DNA of 64,000 bases from Chryseobacterium sp. CH21 (GTDB taxonomy: Bacteria; Bacteroidota; Bacteroidia; Flavobacteriales; Weeksellaceae), in NCBI RefSeq assembly GCF_004119445.1, contig NZ_QICI01000041.1, positions 62,001 to 126,000 on the forward strand, written 5' to 3'. The notes beneath the pieces were generated by a model, which worked only from the letters and a program-made list of their open reading frames with translations, was not told the origin of the DNA and did no database searches. Of the stretch, positions 18,761 through 27,843 are shown in pieces (position 1 is the stretch's first letter; every line of letters starts with the position of its first letter). A program made the translations under genes and the position numbers.

Positions 18761-18793
18761 AAAAAAATCCGTCCCTAAAAAGGAACGGATTTG
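18761..18793 (-). terminator. Terminator after rpsJ
   Basis: AAATCCGT/ACGGATTT stem with an A-rich loop and a run of seven T on the minus strand, 27 bases after the rpsJ stop. It ends the rpsL-rpsG-fusA-rpsJ transcript, so that rplC cannot be read from it. Confidence 0.85.
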
Positions 18794-18819
18794 TATAATC
18801 ATTGCAAAGTATGCATTTA

Positions 18820-19125
18820 TCACACTTTAATTTCAACGTCTACACCTGAAGGAAGTTCTAATTTCATTAGAGCATCAACAGTTTTAGAAGAAGAAGAGTA
18901 GATATCCATTAGTCTCTTGTGAGCTGAAAGTTGGAACTGCTCTCTTGCTTTCTTGTTTACGTGCGGAGATCTCAACACTGTGAAGATTCTCTTGTTCGTA
19001 GGCAATGGAATTGGACCGTTTACAACAGCACCAGTAGCCTTTACCGTTTTTACGATTTTCTCAGCAGACTTGTCTACCAAGTTGTAATCGTAAGATTTTA
19101 ATTTTATTCTGATTCTTTGTGACAT
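18820..19125 (-). CDS. rpsJ: 30S ribosomal protein S10
   Basis: 101 residues, full length, [20 protein letters not shown] to VDVEIKV. S10 is a 30S head protein that also serves as NusE in transcription antitermination. It follows fusA by 16 bases. In most bacteria, rplC comes next; here a terminator follows and rplC lies about 18 kb further on. Confidence 0.98.
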   Translation of the reverse strand: MSQRIRIKLKSYDYNLVDKSAEKIVKTVKATGAVVNGPIPLPTNKRIFTVLRSPHVNKKAREQFQLSAHKRLMDIYSSSSKTVDALMKLELPSGVDVEIKV

Positions 19126-19141
19126 TTCTTTAATTTAAAAA

Positions 19142-21259
19142 TTAACCTTTTGCTTTAGCTATGATTTCTTCAGCAACGTTTTGTGGAGTAGCTTGGTACT
19201 TCTCTAATTCCATAGAAGAAGTAGCTCTTCCTGATGAAAGTGTTCTTAGAGTAGTTACGTATCCAAACATTTCGGAAAGTGGAACAGAACCTTTGATTAC
19301 AACAGCACCGTTTTTCTCTTCCTGACCACTGATAGTACCTCTTCTTTTGTTAAGGTCACCAATGATGTTACCCATATATTCTTCTGGAGTTACAACTTCC
19401 AGTTTCATAATTGGCTCCATAATTACTGGCTTAGCAGCACGTCCCGCTTCTTTAAATCCTAATTTAGCAGCCATTTCAAATGAAAGAGCATCAGAATCCA
19501 CTGCGTGGAAAGATCCATCTTTAAGAGTAACTTTAATACCTTCAACTTCGAAACCAGCCAAAGGACCGTTCTTCATTGCAGCTTTAAATCCTTTTTCAAT
19601 TGCAGGAACAAATTCTCTTGGAACGTTACCACCTTTGATCTCATTGATGAATTCTAAACCAACTTTACCTTCGTCTGCAGGTCCTAGTTCAAATACAATG
19701 TCAGCAAATTTACCTTTACCTCCAGATTGCTTTTTGTAAACTTCTCTGTGGTTAGCAACTTTTGTTAAGTTTTCTTTGTACTCTACCTGAGGTTGTCCTT
19801 GGTTTACTTCAACCTTGAACTCTCTCTTCATACGGTCTACAATGATATCTAAGTGAAGCTCACCCATACCAGAGATAATCGTTTGTCCAGAAGCTTCGTC
19901 AGTTCTAACAGTAAATGTAGGATCTTCTTCAGCCAGTTTAGCTAGAGCGTTACCCATTTTATCCTGGTCAGCTTTAGTTTTAGGCTCAACAGCGATACCA
20001 ATTACCGGATCAGGGAAAACCATCGATTCAAGAACGATTGGGTTTTTCTCATCACACATTGTATCACCAGTTTTGATAGATTTGAATCCAACAGCAGCAC
20101 CAATATCACCAGCTTCAATATATTCTACTGGATTTTGCTTGTTAGCGTGCATTTGATAGATTCTAGAGATTCTTTCTTTATCTCCTGAACGAGTGTTCAA
20201 GATATAAGAACCTGCATCTAGTCTTCCAGAGTAAGCTCTGAAGAATGCTAATCTTCCCACGAACGGGTCAGTAGCAATCTTAAATGCTAATGCAGAGAAA
20301 GGCTCATCTACAGATGGTTTTCTTGTGATTTCAGCGTCAGTTCTTGGGTCAGTACCTTTGATATCATCTTTATCCAATGGAGAAGGAAGGTATTTACATA
20401 CTGCATCCAACATAAACTGTACTCCTTTATTCTTAAATGAAGAACCACAAGTCATTGGGATAATAGATAGATCGATAGTAGCAGCTCTCAATGCAGCATT
20501 GATTTCTTCTTCTGTAATTGAATCTGGATCTTCGAAGAATTTCTCCATCAAAGTTTCATCATATTCAGAAACAGCTTCTACTAATTTCTCTCTGTATTCA
20601 AGAACTTCATCCTTCATGTCTTCTGGAATTGGAACTACTTCGAAAGTAGCACCTTGTCCAGCTTCATCCCAGATGATCGCTCTGTTTTTAATTAAGTCAA
20701 CAACCCCTTTGAAATCTTCTTCAGCACCGATTGGTAAAACGATTGGAACTGCATTAGATCCTAACATGTCTTTAACCTGGTTTACCACGTTAAGGAAGTC
20801 AGCACCTTGTCTGTCCATTTTGTTTACGAATCCCATTCTCGCAACTTTGTAGTTGTCAGCAAGTCTCCAGTTTGTTTCAGACTGAGGCTCTACTCCATCT
20901 ACTGCTGAGAATAAGAATACCAATCCATCTAATACTCTTAAAGATCTGTTTACTTCTACAGTGAAGTCAACGTGTCCCGGTGTATCGATAATGTTGAAGT
21001 GGTAAGGTTTAGTGTCTGCAACAGGTTTTCCTTGATCAGTTGGAAAGTTCCAAGAACAAGTAGTTGCAGCAGAAGTAATAGTAATACCTCTTTCTGCTTC
21101 CTGCTCCATCCAGTCCATTGTAGAAGCACCATCGTGAACTTCTCCAATTTTGTGGTTTACTCCTGTATAGAATAAGATTCTTTCTGTAGTAGTAGTTTTA
21201 CCAGCATCAATGTGAGCGGCAATACCAATATTTCTTGTAAATTTAAGATCTCTACTCAT
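19142..21259 (-). CDS. fusA: Elongation factor G
   Basis: 705 residues. GTPase that drives ribosomal translocation. GTP-binding motifs are intact: P-loop [10 protein letters not shown], switch [16 protein letters not shown] and NKMDRQGAD. Domains II-V follow, with the domain IV start ([16 protein letters not shown]) and the C-terminal [14 protein letters not shown]. Located between rpsG (6 bases) and rpsJ (16 bases) in the str operon. Confidence 0.98.
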   Translation of the reverse strand: MSRDLKFTRNIGIAAHIDAGKTTTTERILFYTGVNHKIGEVHDGASTMDWMEQEAERGITITSAATTCSWNFPTDQGKPVADTKPYHFNIIDTPGHVDFTVEVNRSLRVLDGLVFLFSAVDGVEPQSETNWRLADNYKVARMGFVNKMDRQGADFLNVVNQVKDMLGSNAVPIVLPIGAEEDFKGVVDLIKNRAIIWDEAGQGATFEVVPIPEDMKDEVLEYREKLVEAVSEYDETLMEKFFEDPDSITEEEINAALRAATIDLSIIPMTCGSSFKNKGVQFMLDAVCKYLPSPLDKDDIKGTDPRTDAEITRKPSVDEPFSALAFKIATDPFVGRLAFFRAYSGRLDAGSYILNTRSGDKERISRIYQMHANKQNPVEYIEAGDIGAAVGFKSIKTGDTMCDEKNPIVLESMVFPDPVIGIAVEPKTKADQDKMGNALAKLAEEDPTFTVRTDEASGQTIISGMGELHLDIIVDRMKREFKVEVNQGQPQVEYKENLTKVANHREVYKKQSGGKGKFADIVFELGPADEGKVGLEFINEIKGGNVPREFVPAIEKGFKAAMKNGPLAGFEVEGIKVTLKDGSFHAVDSDALSFEMAAKLGFKEAGRAAKPVIMEPIMKLEVVTPEEYMGNIIGDLNKRRGTISGQEEKNGAVVIKGSVPLSEMFGYVTTLRTLSSGRATSSMELEKYQATPQNVAEEIIAKAKG

Positions 21260-21265
21260 TTCTAA

Positions 21266-21742
21266 TTAGAATTTAAAGTGTGAGAAAGCTTTGTTAGCTT
21301 CCGCCATTTTGTGAGTATCAGATTTCTTTTTGAAAGCAGCACCTTCTTCTCTTGAAGCAGCTACAACTTCATTAGCTAATTTCAAAGCCATAGACTTATC
21401 ATTTCTCTTTTTAGAGTAGCTAATTAACCATTTCATTGCCATAGAAATTTTTCTATCAGCTCTGATTGGCATAGGAATCTGAAAGTTAGCTCCACCTACT
21501 CTTCTAGAACGTACTTCTACGTGAGGCATTACATTTGTAAGTGCATCTTTCCAGATTTCAAGTGCAGTTTTTTCAGTTTCTCCTTTTTTAGTTTCTACGA
21601 TATCTAATGCATCATAGAAAATTTTGAATGCGATTGACTTCTTACCGTCAAGCATTAAGTTGTTTACGAATCTCGTTACCAATTGATCATTAAATTTCGG
21701 ATCTGGTAACAACGGTCTTTTTTTCGCTTTTGTCTTTCTCAT
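21266..21742 (-). CDS. rpsG: 30S ribosomal protein S7
   Basis: 158 residues, [20 protein letters not shown] to NKAFSHFKF, with the conserved [16 protein letters not shown] loop. Primary 16S rRNA-binding protein of the 30S head. 23 bases after rpsL and 6 before fusA. Confidence 0.98.
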   Translation of the reverse strand: MRKTKAKKRPLLPDPKFNDQLVTRFVNNLMLDGKKSIAFKIFYDALDIVETKKGETEKTALEIWKDALTNVMPHVEVRSRRVGGANFQIPMPIRADRKISMAMKWLISYSKKRNDKSMALKLANEVVAASREEGAAFKKKSDTHKMAEANKAFSHFKF

Positions 21743-21765
21743 TGCTTTTGTACCTTATTTAATGA

Positions 21766-22179
21766 TTATTTTTTCTTTCCTTTTGCAGGAGCAGCAGCTG
21801 CTTGTCCTGGTTTAGGTCTCTTAGCTCCGTACTTAGATCTTCTCTGTGTTCTTCCATTTACACCTGCAGTGTCTAATGCACCTCTTACGATGTGGTAACG
21901 TACTCCCGGTAGGTCTTTCACCCTTCCGCCTCTAACCAATACTATCGAGTGCTCCTGAAGATTGTGTCCTTCGCCCGGGATATAGGCGTTAACTTCTTTA
22001 CCGTTAGAAAGTCTTACCCTTGCTACTTTTCTAAGTGCAGAGTTTGGTTTCTTAGGTGTAGTAGTATATACTCTCGTACATACACCACGTCTTTGTGGAC
22101 AAGAATCTAGGGCAGCCGATTTGCTCTTCTTGGCAAGCGTGGCTCTTCCTTTTCTTACTAATTGTTGAATAGTAGGCAT
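21766..22179 (-). CDS. rpsL: 30S ribosomal protein S12
   Basis: 137 residues beginning [13 protein letters not shown]. Decoding-centre protein. The loops where streptomycin resistance mutations arise read [16 protein letters not shown] and [16 protein letters not shown], with the wild-type lysines present ([16 protein letters not shown]), so the gene predicts streptomycin sensitivity at this locus. First gene of the operon. The C-terminal tail is extended ([10 protein letters not shown]), common in this phylum. Confidence 0.98.
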   Translation of the reverse strand: MPTIQQLVRKGRATLAKKSKSAALDSCPQRRGVCTRVYTTTPKKPNSALRKVARVRLSNGKEVNAYIPGEGHNLQEHSIVLVRGGRVKDLPGVRYHIVRGALDTAGVNGRTQRRSKYGAKRPKPGQAAAAPAKGKKK

Positions 22180-22203
22180 TTAATTGCTTTTTATTTTAGG
22201 GTG

Positions 22204-22234
22204 CAAAAATAGTAATATTTTTTTAATCTGCAAA
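22204..22234 (-). promoter_or_regulatory. Promoter of the rpsL-rpsG-fusA-rpsJ operon
   Basis: TTTG (22231-22234), 19 bases, TATTTTTG (22204-22211) on the minus strand, a full match to the Bacteroidota consensus, 24 bases before rpsL. Confidence 0.8.
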
Positions 22235-22626
22235 CAGTTATATAAAAATTAAAATCAAATACTTACAGTAAAATACAGCGCGTTTCAATATGATAATCAA
22301 AGAAACATAATATTTAAACGGAAAAGAGAGTAGAAAAAATGAATTTCAGCTTTAAAAAAAGGCGTATTAAATAATTATGAAATTTATCTTACTATAAAAA
22401 TTTTCATGTAAAACAGATTCTGAGCACCTCATCCGATATATCCAAACTATATTTAAAAACTTTCTTATAGTTATGATCTATTAACAATCAGGACAGTTCG
22501 GCACGATATTTCGTAAATTTGGGATATACAAAATGATAAACTTATCCTTCACTATAGCAAAGTCTTCTTATAATACTCGATGGAAGCGGTGATGATATCT
22601 AATCTAAAAAAAATAAATATATACAT
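22235..22626. other. AT-rich intergenic region between rpsL and dps
   Basis: No coding ORF, tRNA or clear hairpin seen. A lone TAAATTTG at 22514-22521 (plus strand), about 105 bases before dps, is a possible -7 element for dps, but no TTG is found at the expected distance. Confidence 0.4.
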
Positions 22627-23103
22627 ATGAAAAATGCTAGTATCATTGGCCTTAAAGAAGCCGATTGCAAAAAGATTTCAGAAAAATTAAATGTACTGTT
22701 GGCTAATTATTCCGTATTCTATCAGAACACAAGAGGTTCTCACTGGAATATCAAAGGAGAGCAATTCTTTACTCTTCATCCAAAGTTTGAGGAATTGTAC
22801 AACAGCCTGGTTTTAAAGATTGATGAAATTGCAGAAAGAATCCTGACTTTAGGAGCAATTCCTGCACACAACTATTCGGACTATTTAAAGGTAGCAACTA
22901 TTAAAGAAAGTAAAGAAGTTACTGACGGAACGAAAAGTGTTGAGCAGATTCTAAGTTCATTTAAAGTCGTAATTGATCTTCAGAGAGAACTTTTAGATAT
23001 TACCGATGAAGCAGGAGATGAAGGTACAAATTCGCAAATGAGCGACTATATTACCGAGCAGGAGAAAGAAGTTTGGATGTACAATTCTTATCTTGGGAAA
23101 TAA
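22627..23103 (+). CDS. dps: Dps/ferritin-like DNA-protection protein
   Basis: 158 residues. Dodecameric iron-storage and DNA-protection protein of stationary phase and oxidative stress. The intersubunit ferroxidase residues are present in YQNTRGSHWNIKGEQFFTLH (His, with Asp/Glu in HPKFEELYNSL) and the downstream IDEIAERI. Followed by its own terminator, so monocistronic. Confidence 0.93.
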   Translation: MKNASIIGLKEADCKKISEKLNVLLANYSVFYQNTRGSHWNIKGEQFFTLHPKFEELYNSLVLKIDEIAERILTLGAIPAHNYSDYLKVATIKESKEVTDGTKSVEQILSSFKVVIDLQRELLDITDEAGDEGTNSQMSDYITEQEKEVWMYNSYLGK

Positions 23104-23132
23104 CTCCATCCAATACATGGAAATATTTCAAA

Positions 23133-23166
23133 AAATCGCCTTACATTTAGGCGATTTTATTTTTTA
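23133..23166 (+). terminator. Terminator after dps
   Basis: AAATCGCC-TTACATTTA-GGCGATTT stem followed by TATTTTTTATTTTT, 30 bases after the dps stop. Confidence 0.85.
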
Positions 23167-23170
23167 TTTT

Positions 23171-23178
23171 TATATTTG
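23171..23178 (+). promoter_or_regulatory. -7 element of pncB
   Basis: TATATTTG, 20 bases before the ATG at 23198, immediately after the dps terminator. The upstream TTG box is not evident. Confidence 0.45.
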
Positions 23179-23197
23179 CGTTAAAATTACACATATT

Positions 23198-24376
23198 ATG
23201 AACGACGTAAGATTGAACTCTATTCTGGATAATGATTTTTATAAAATAACCATGCAGAATGCTGTGGTAAAGCTATTTCCTGGTTCTATTGTTAAATACG
23301 AATTTATCAACAGGGGAAAACACCACTTTCCGGAAGGATTTGACGTTGCTTTAAGAGAAGCTGTCAATAAAATGGCTGAACTTAAACTTACGAAAGATGA
23401 AAAAAAGTTCATGGCAAGAACATGTCCTTATATAGATCTTCCTTATCTTGATTTTCTAGAAGGCTATCATTATGATCCCTCTGAAGTAAAAATTCATCAG
23501 GAAGGAGGAGACCTTTCTGTTATTGTGGAAGGGCTTTGGTACAGAACGATTCTCTGGGAAGTTCCATTGCTGGCACTCATTAGTGAGCTGCATTATGAAA
23601 TGAACCACATGGAAAGAGATTCTAACGATGTGGTAATGAGCAAGACTCTTGAAAAAGCAGACTCATTAGCCAAGCTTGGGGTTACTTTTGCCGAGTTTGG
23701 AACCAGAAGAAGACATTCTTACAAAGTACAGAATCTGGTGATGGAAGCTTTAACACAGAAAAAAGAATCTACTTTCATCGGAAGTTCAAATGTTCATTTT
23801 GCCATGAAATATGGGGTAAAACCAATCGGAACACACGCTCATGAATGGTTTATGTTCCATGCTGCTGAATACGGATTCAAAATGGCTAATGAAATGGCTC
23901 TGGAACATTGGGTAGATGTATACAGAGGTGATCTTGGGGTGGCGTTGTCTGATACTTATACTACTGATGTATTCTTTCAGCAGTTTGATAAAAAATTCGC
24001 AAAACTTTTTGACGGTGTACGTCACGACAGCGGTGATGCTTTAGAATTTGCCGATAAAACAATAGCCCACTATCAAAGAAACGGTATCAATCCTATGTTT
24101 AAATATATTATTTTCTCTGATGCACTAAATCTGGAGAAAGTAGAAGAGATCACCAATTATTGCAGAGGAAAAATCGGTATTTCATTCGGAATAGGAACCA
24201 ACCTCACCAATGATGTAGGGCTAAAGCCAATGAATATTGTGATGAAACTCATTGGCGTACAGGCTCCTAATAAGGAATGGATTCCTACAGTGAAACTTTC
24301 TGATGAACATGGTAAATATACTGGAGATCCTAAAATGATTGAATTAGCGAAAGAATTTTTAAGAATTAAAGATTAA
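23198..24376 (+). CDS. pncB: Nicotinate phosphoribosyltransferase
   Basis: 392 residues from the ATG at 23198 (MNDVRLNSILDNDFYKITMQ, the family's start); an upstream in-frame ATG at 23093 is rejected as it spans the dps terminator. Converts nicotinate and PRPP to nicotinate mononucleotide in NAD salvage. Conserved features: FGTRRRHSY, the GTHAHEWFMFH histidine loop and VRHDSGDALEFADK. Terminator follows. Confidence 0.95.
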   Translation: MNDVRLNSILDNDFYKITMQNAVVKLFPGSIVKYEFINRGKHHFPEGFDVALREAVNKMAELKLTKDEKKFMARTCPYIDLPYLDFLEGYHYDPSEVKIHQEGGDLSVIVEGLWYRTILWEVPLLALISELHYEMNHMERDSNDVVMSKTLEKADSLAKLGVTFAEFGTRRRHSYKVQNLVMEALTQKKESTFIGSSNVHFAMKYGVKPIGTHAHEWFMFHAAEYGFKMANEMALEHWVDVYRGDLGVALSDTYTTDVFFQQFDKKFAKLFDGVRHDSGDALEFADKTIAHYQRNGINPMFKYIIFSDALNLEKVEEITNYCRGKIGISFGIGTNLTNDVGLKPMNIVMKLIGVQAPNKEWIPTVKLSDEHGKYTGDPKMIELAKEFLRIKD

Positions 24377-24401
24377 TCATCTTATCAGAACAACTATATA
24401 G

Positions 24402-24427
24402 AACCTCGTAATCATCGAGGTTTTTTT
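24402..24427 (+). terminator. Terminator after pncB
   Basis: AACCTCG-TAATCAT-CGAGGTT stem with a run of seven T. Confidence 0.85.
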
Positions 24428-24500
24428 GCATCCTTCACTTATTAAAATTTAGTTTTCAGAAATCGAGAAGGTTTTGGTATATTTATCAAAATAAAACAAG

Positions 24501-24971
24501 ATGAAATCAAGAACATTACTAACGGCATCCCTCCTTATATCAGCATTATCCTTTGCTCAGGAAAAGAAAGCGGAAAAACCTAAATACAATCAGGAACTGG
24601 CAACTTCTTTAGGAGCTGATAAATATGGAATGAAGCCCTATACTATTGTCATGCTCACAACAGGTTCTGCTAAGATTGAAGACAAAACCAAAATGGGTGA
24701 ACTTATGAAAGGCCACATGACCAATATTGGCAAACTGGCAGACGAAGGTAAAATTGTTGTAGCCGGACCTTTCCTTGAAAAGAATAAAGAAAACTACCGT
24801 GGTATGTTTATTTTCAATACCAAGTCTAAGGAAGAAGCAGAGCAATGGGTAAAAACTGACCCTGCAGTTCAGGCAGGTGTTTTCAGTTATGAAATTTTCC
24901 CTTGGTATGGCTCAGCAGCGCTGCCTTTATATCTTAAGCATCATGATGAAATTTCAAAAGAAAATCCTTAA
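24501..24971 (+). CDS. Secreted YCII-domain protein
   Basis: 156 residues with a signal peptide (MKSRTLLTASLLISALSFAQ) and a YCII-like domain at about 45-140 (YTIVMLTTGSAKIEDK, MKGHMTNIGKLADEGKIVVAGPF, EEAEQWVKTDPAVQAGVFSYEIFPW). YCII domains are ferredoxin-fold, with a conserved His-Asp pair in some enzymes; here H in GHM and D in KTDPAV are candidates. Periplasmic; catalytic role unproven. The next gene overlaps its end by 26 bases. Confidence 0.8.
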   Translation: MKSRTLLTASLLISALSFAQEKKAEKPKYNQELATSLGADKYGMKPYTIVMLTTGSAKIEDKTKMGELMKGHMTNIGKLADEGKIVVAGPFLEKNKENYRGMFIFNTKSKEEAEQWVKTDPAVQAGVFSYEIFPWYGSAALPLYLKHHDEISKENP

Positions 24972-25719
24972 GAAATATAAAGCACGAATTTTATTTGTGC
25001 TTTTATTTTTACTATTAATAATAAGCTGTGGAAAACAGACATTCCTTTTCGAATTTAGTACCGAGAAGGTTGACAGAGATATTGTTGATGAAATAAAAAA
25101 ATTAAAAGGCTTACCCCCTCCAGGATTACTCTATAGTGATACAAAATATGAGGTATGGAAAACCTGTTCCGGAGAATGGGGAGGAACTATTTATTTCAAA
25201 AATAAAAAATCGGGAAAAATATATTATGCAGAAGCAACTTGTCCGGTTTCTGTCAATAAAATTAATAATAAGTACTATATATCCAATTCCTTGTCACATC
25301 TTTTGGGAAGTTCAGATATTATAGAAATTACTGATCCTGAAAAAATGGAACAGACTACTAGAATATCTCTTTATCATCCTGATATTATTACAAGGGAATA
25401 CGAGTCTCACTCTTCAAAGGGAACAAAAAAACTAATAGATACAGTTGGAGCCGTTATAATGTCAAGCTTTGTATATAAACAAAACCTATATTCAATTCTA
25501 TTAAATCACAGCAGTACCAAAGCTACAATTTCAGAACTTCGGGACAATAAATTCCATACAATAAAGGAAATTGACAAAGATCTTTTTTCTGAACACCCAT
25601 TAATTATAAAGGAATCAGAAACGCATCAGAAAATTTATCTCCAGCGGCCTAAGGCTGGGATTCTTGAAATTAAGGAAAATAAAATCAAGTTTATTTCTTA
25701 TACAAAAAGTAAAAAATAA
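24946..25719 (+). CDS. Lipoprotein of unknown function
   Basis: 257 residues from the ATG at 24946, chosen because a lipoprotein signal follows (MKFQKKILKKYKARILFVLL, lipobox LIISC); ATGs upstream would lack one. The mature part is beta-rich with paired motifs (KYEVWKTCSGEWGGTIYFKN, KIYYAEATCPVSVN), possibly a propeller-like fold. It overlaps the YCII gene, so the two are likely co-transcribed. Family not recognised. Confidence 0.7.
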   Translation: MKFQKKILKKYKARILFVLLFLLLIISCGKQTFLFEFSTEKVDRDIVDEIKKLKGLPPPGLLYSDTKYEVWKTCSGEWGGTIYFKNKKSGKIYYAEATCPVSVNKINNKYYISNSLSHLLGSSDIIEITDPEKMEQTTRISLYHPDIITREYESHSSKGTKKLIDTVGAVIMSSFVYKQNLYSILLNHSSTKATISELRDNKFHTIKEIDKDLFSEHPLIIKESETHQKIYLQRPKAGILEIKENKIKFISYTKSKK

Positions 25720-25750
25720 AGAGACTGCCTTTTGCGACAGTCTCTTTTTA
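25720..25750. terminator. Bidirectional terminator
   Basis: AGAGACTG...CAGTCTCT stem (ten-base loop) with A-rich and T-rich flanks between the convergent genes ending at 25719 and 25766. Confidence 0.85.
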
Positions 25751-25765
25751 CCATTATCTTTTAAA

Positions 25766-27166
25766 TTATTGAATATCACTTCCGATGATATAGCCATTTG
25801 TGCCATTTATTTTCCTGACAGCACTGTTATTAAATCTATATTTATTATAGATACCAATATTTGGGATATATCTTAAGATATTACCTTCCCTCATATAGAT
25901 CTTATTAGTATAATTATCCTGTTTAAGATCATTATCAGGAGCTAAATCCGCTCCACGTTCTACAGTTGACAAATTACTTGGACTCACAGTAGCGATTTCA
26001 CTACTGGTAATATTAAATAATCCGTAAAGTGTCATAGGACTTTGAATATATCTCAGTTTGTTTTCAAACATAAAAAAGGTCTGATTGGTGGCAGGATTTC
26101 TAACAAAATTACCATTCACAAGATTAGCAGTATTTGTATAATCTAACCTCACCTGATTATCAATTAAATATTGATCGATGTAAGCTTTCAATTGAGCCTT
26201 CTTCACAGGATCTTTAATAAACTCATAAAGAGAAATCAAGCCATTATTTCCAAATTCTACCAATACCGCATTCGCTGGTGTTGAACTATTCTGCCAGCTT
26301 GAAATATTAATTTTAGGATTTGTCTGATCAAGGTTTAACTCACCCACCAAACTCTTTGACGGATCTCCTCCTCTGGTTTTAAAGGATAGTTTTCTGGAAA
26401 AGTTTTTATTGGATTCTGAAGTATCTATATCGTTATCAACATTGGCATCAAAAATACTCTTTACCCCCACTTTAACCCCAACTCTAGCTGCTTTTTCACG
26501 GCTTTGATTTGTTGTTTCAGACTGAAACATAACATCCATCTTAGCACCCGTATAAATATCTACGGCAACATGGGTACCATAATCGTTTACAATCTGCGCA
26601 GGGCTATTAGTCTGTAGATCATTCGCAAACTCCGGCGTCAAATAATCTGATAATAAAACAGGAGTAGCATTAAATCTGAATCTTCTTTGTTTAATCAAAA
26701 GATTATAGCTTCCGTAAATATATTTAGCATCAAATTTATTGGTCGTCGTATTACTCACCGAAGAACTAAAAGTAACTGAAATAAGCTTTTTGAATAAAGA
26801 GAATCCGGCAGTTGCGCCTACCTTTGTGGAAACCATTTTCGAATACGCTTCTGCATTTTCGCCATATTCTTCAAGATATTCCTGAGAAAATACATTATCA
26901 GTAATCAATCTTCCAGCCTGTTCGTTTTTGAACTTTTCAAGATCAATTACCTGGTATCCTGAGGAGTTTGAATTTGCATATTCTCCTGTTGCGTTGTAAC
27001 CATATCCTAAAATGTCATAAGCGCCATCACCAGCAAATTTAGCAAAATTTCTTCCTGAGTTTTTTTTTGAGTTTTCATTGAGGTTAGGGTTCTCAAACTC
27101 CTCAGTAGAACAAGAAGTTACCAACAGTAAAATAATACTGCTAAAAAAGAGACTTAGTTTTTTCAT
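25766..27166 (-). CDS. MACPF-domain lipoprotein
   Basis: 466 residues from the ATG at 27166 (lipobox LLVTSC, Cys19). The MACPF signature NDYGTHVAVDIYTGAKMDV lies at about 194-212, preceded by ATAGFSLFKKLISVTFSSS and followed by a charged cluster and a C-terminal beta-rich domain (FFMFENKLRYIQSP, GNILRYIPNIGIYNKYRF). MACPF proteins form membrane pores; surface lipoprotein forms in Bacteroidales (BSAP type) kill related strains, while others act in adhesion. Divergent from a small double-glycine peptide gene. The antagonistic role is inference. Confidence 0.85.
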   Translation of the reverse strand: MKKLSLFFSSIILLLVTSCSTEEFENPNLNENSKKNSGRNFAKFAGDGAYDILGYGYNATGEYANSNSSGYQVIDLEKFKNEQAGRLITDNVFSQEYLEEYGENAEAYSKMVSTKVGATAGFSLFKKLISVTFSSSVSNTTTNKFDAKYIYGSYNLLIKQRRFRFNATPVLLSDYLTPEFANDLQTNSPAQIVNDYGTHVAVDIYTGAKMDVMFQSETTNQSREKAARVGVKVGVKSIFDANVDNDIDTSESNKNFSRKLSFKTRGGDPSKSLVGELNLDQTNPKINISSWQNSSTPANAVLVEFGNNGLISLYEFIKDPVKKAQLKAYIDQYLIDNQVRLDYTNTANLVNGNFVRNPATNQTFFMFENKLRYIQSPMTLYGLFNITSSEIATVSPSNLSTVERGADLAPDNDLKQDNYTNKIYMREGNILRYIPNIGIYNKYRFNNSAVRKINGTNGYIIGSDIQ

Positions 27167-27388
27167 ATTTTTATTATAAGTCTGCAAACTTAATTCTTTG
27201 CCCTCAAAGCTAAAGTGATATAAATCATAAATAAGGGAATTAATATATCCTTAACAATACAATGGTGATAAATATATAATTTATCAATTAATCTATTTTA
27301 TTTCAAACAATTACACCCAAAAGAAAATGAAATTTTAAAACATATTTCTTTTATCAATGAATTATTTTAATTATTTTAGCTTATTAGC

Positions 27389-27421
27389 AACTCGATTCAC
27401 TCTATTAATTGTGAACGAGTT
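27389..27421. promoter_or_regulatory. Imperfect inverted repeat between the MACPF gene and the peptide gene
   Basis: AACTCGATTCAC and GTGAACGAGTT, separated by ten bases, are inverted copies with one extra base. It lies 36 bases before the peptide gene at 27457 in the shared divergent region, so it may be an operator or an mRNA hairpin. Confidence 0.4.
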
Positions 27422-27456
27422 ACAATAAACCAATACCATAATTAAAAATTAATTTC

Positions 27457-27693
27457 ATGAAAAAATTAAACATTACAAAACTTTCGAGAACAGAACTGAA
27501 AGATGTATTCGGAGGAACACTGTATCCGGCAGAATGTCCCGGAGGATGCCATGGTGAGGGCATGATCAGATGTCCGGACGGTACTACCACGATGACTAAC
27601 TTTATATGTATGGGTGGAACCTGCCAACCGGCAGCCATGTGCAAACCATTGGTTCTTGAACCTTTTCCTGATCCGATAACCATCACCCCATAA
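27457..27693 (+). CDS. Double-glycine-leader, six-cysteine bacteriocin-like peptide
   Basis: 78 residues. The leader MKKLNITKLSRTELKDVFGG has the class II bacteriocin form (L...E/D-L--V-GG) for cleavage by a C39-type peptidase-transporter after residue 20. The 58-residue core has six cysteines (AEC, GGC, IRC, FIC, GTC, AMC), enough for three disulfides, plus a Pro-rich tail. No transporter gene is nearby. It could be an antimicrobial or signalling peptide; in this phylum many such leaders belong to secreted peptides of unknown function. Confidence 0.7.
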   Translation: MKKLNITKLSRTELKDVFGGTLYPAECPGGCHGEGMIRCPDGTTTMTNFICMGGTCQPAAMCKPLVLEPFPDPITITP

Positions 27694-27712
27694 TCAGAAT
27701 GAACAATACATA

Positions 27713-27739
27713 AAGTGAGCTTTCCGGCTCACTTTTTTG
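27713..27739 (+). terminator. Terminator after the peptide gene
   Basis: AAGTGAGC-TTTCCG-GCTCACTT stem followed by TTTT, 20 bases after the stop. Confidence 0.85.
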
Positions 27740-27753
27740 TTATCTTTAAATCA

Positions 27754-27781
27754 ACAAAAAACCACCGGATTGGTGGTTTGC
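27754..27781 (-). terminator. Terminator of the 30481-27844 lipoprotein cluster
   Basis: AAACCACC/GGTGGTTT stem with a short loop; the minus strand continues into a T-run. Lies 63 bases after the last gene of the minus-strand cluster. Confidence 0.7.
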
Positions 27782-27843
27782 TTATTTAAATTTTCTTTAA
27801 ACTCCTGTGTAGATTTCTATTTCTAGCTTGTTGCTTGTCTTTA

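Noticed and set aside
19347..20852. Long plus-strand ORFs across fusA
   Set aside because: Antisense shadows of a highly conserved gene with strong codon bias; no start context or family match.
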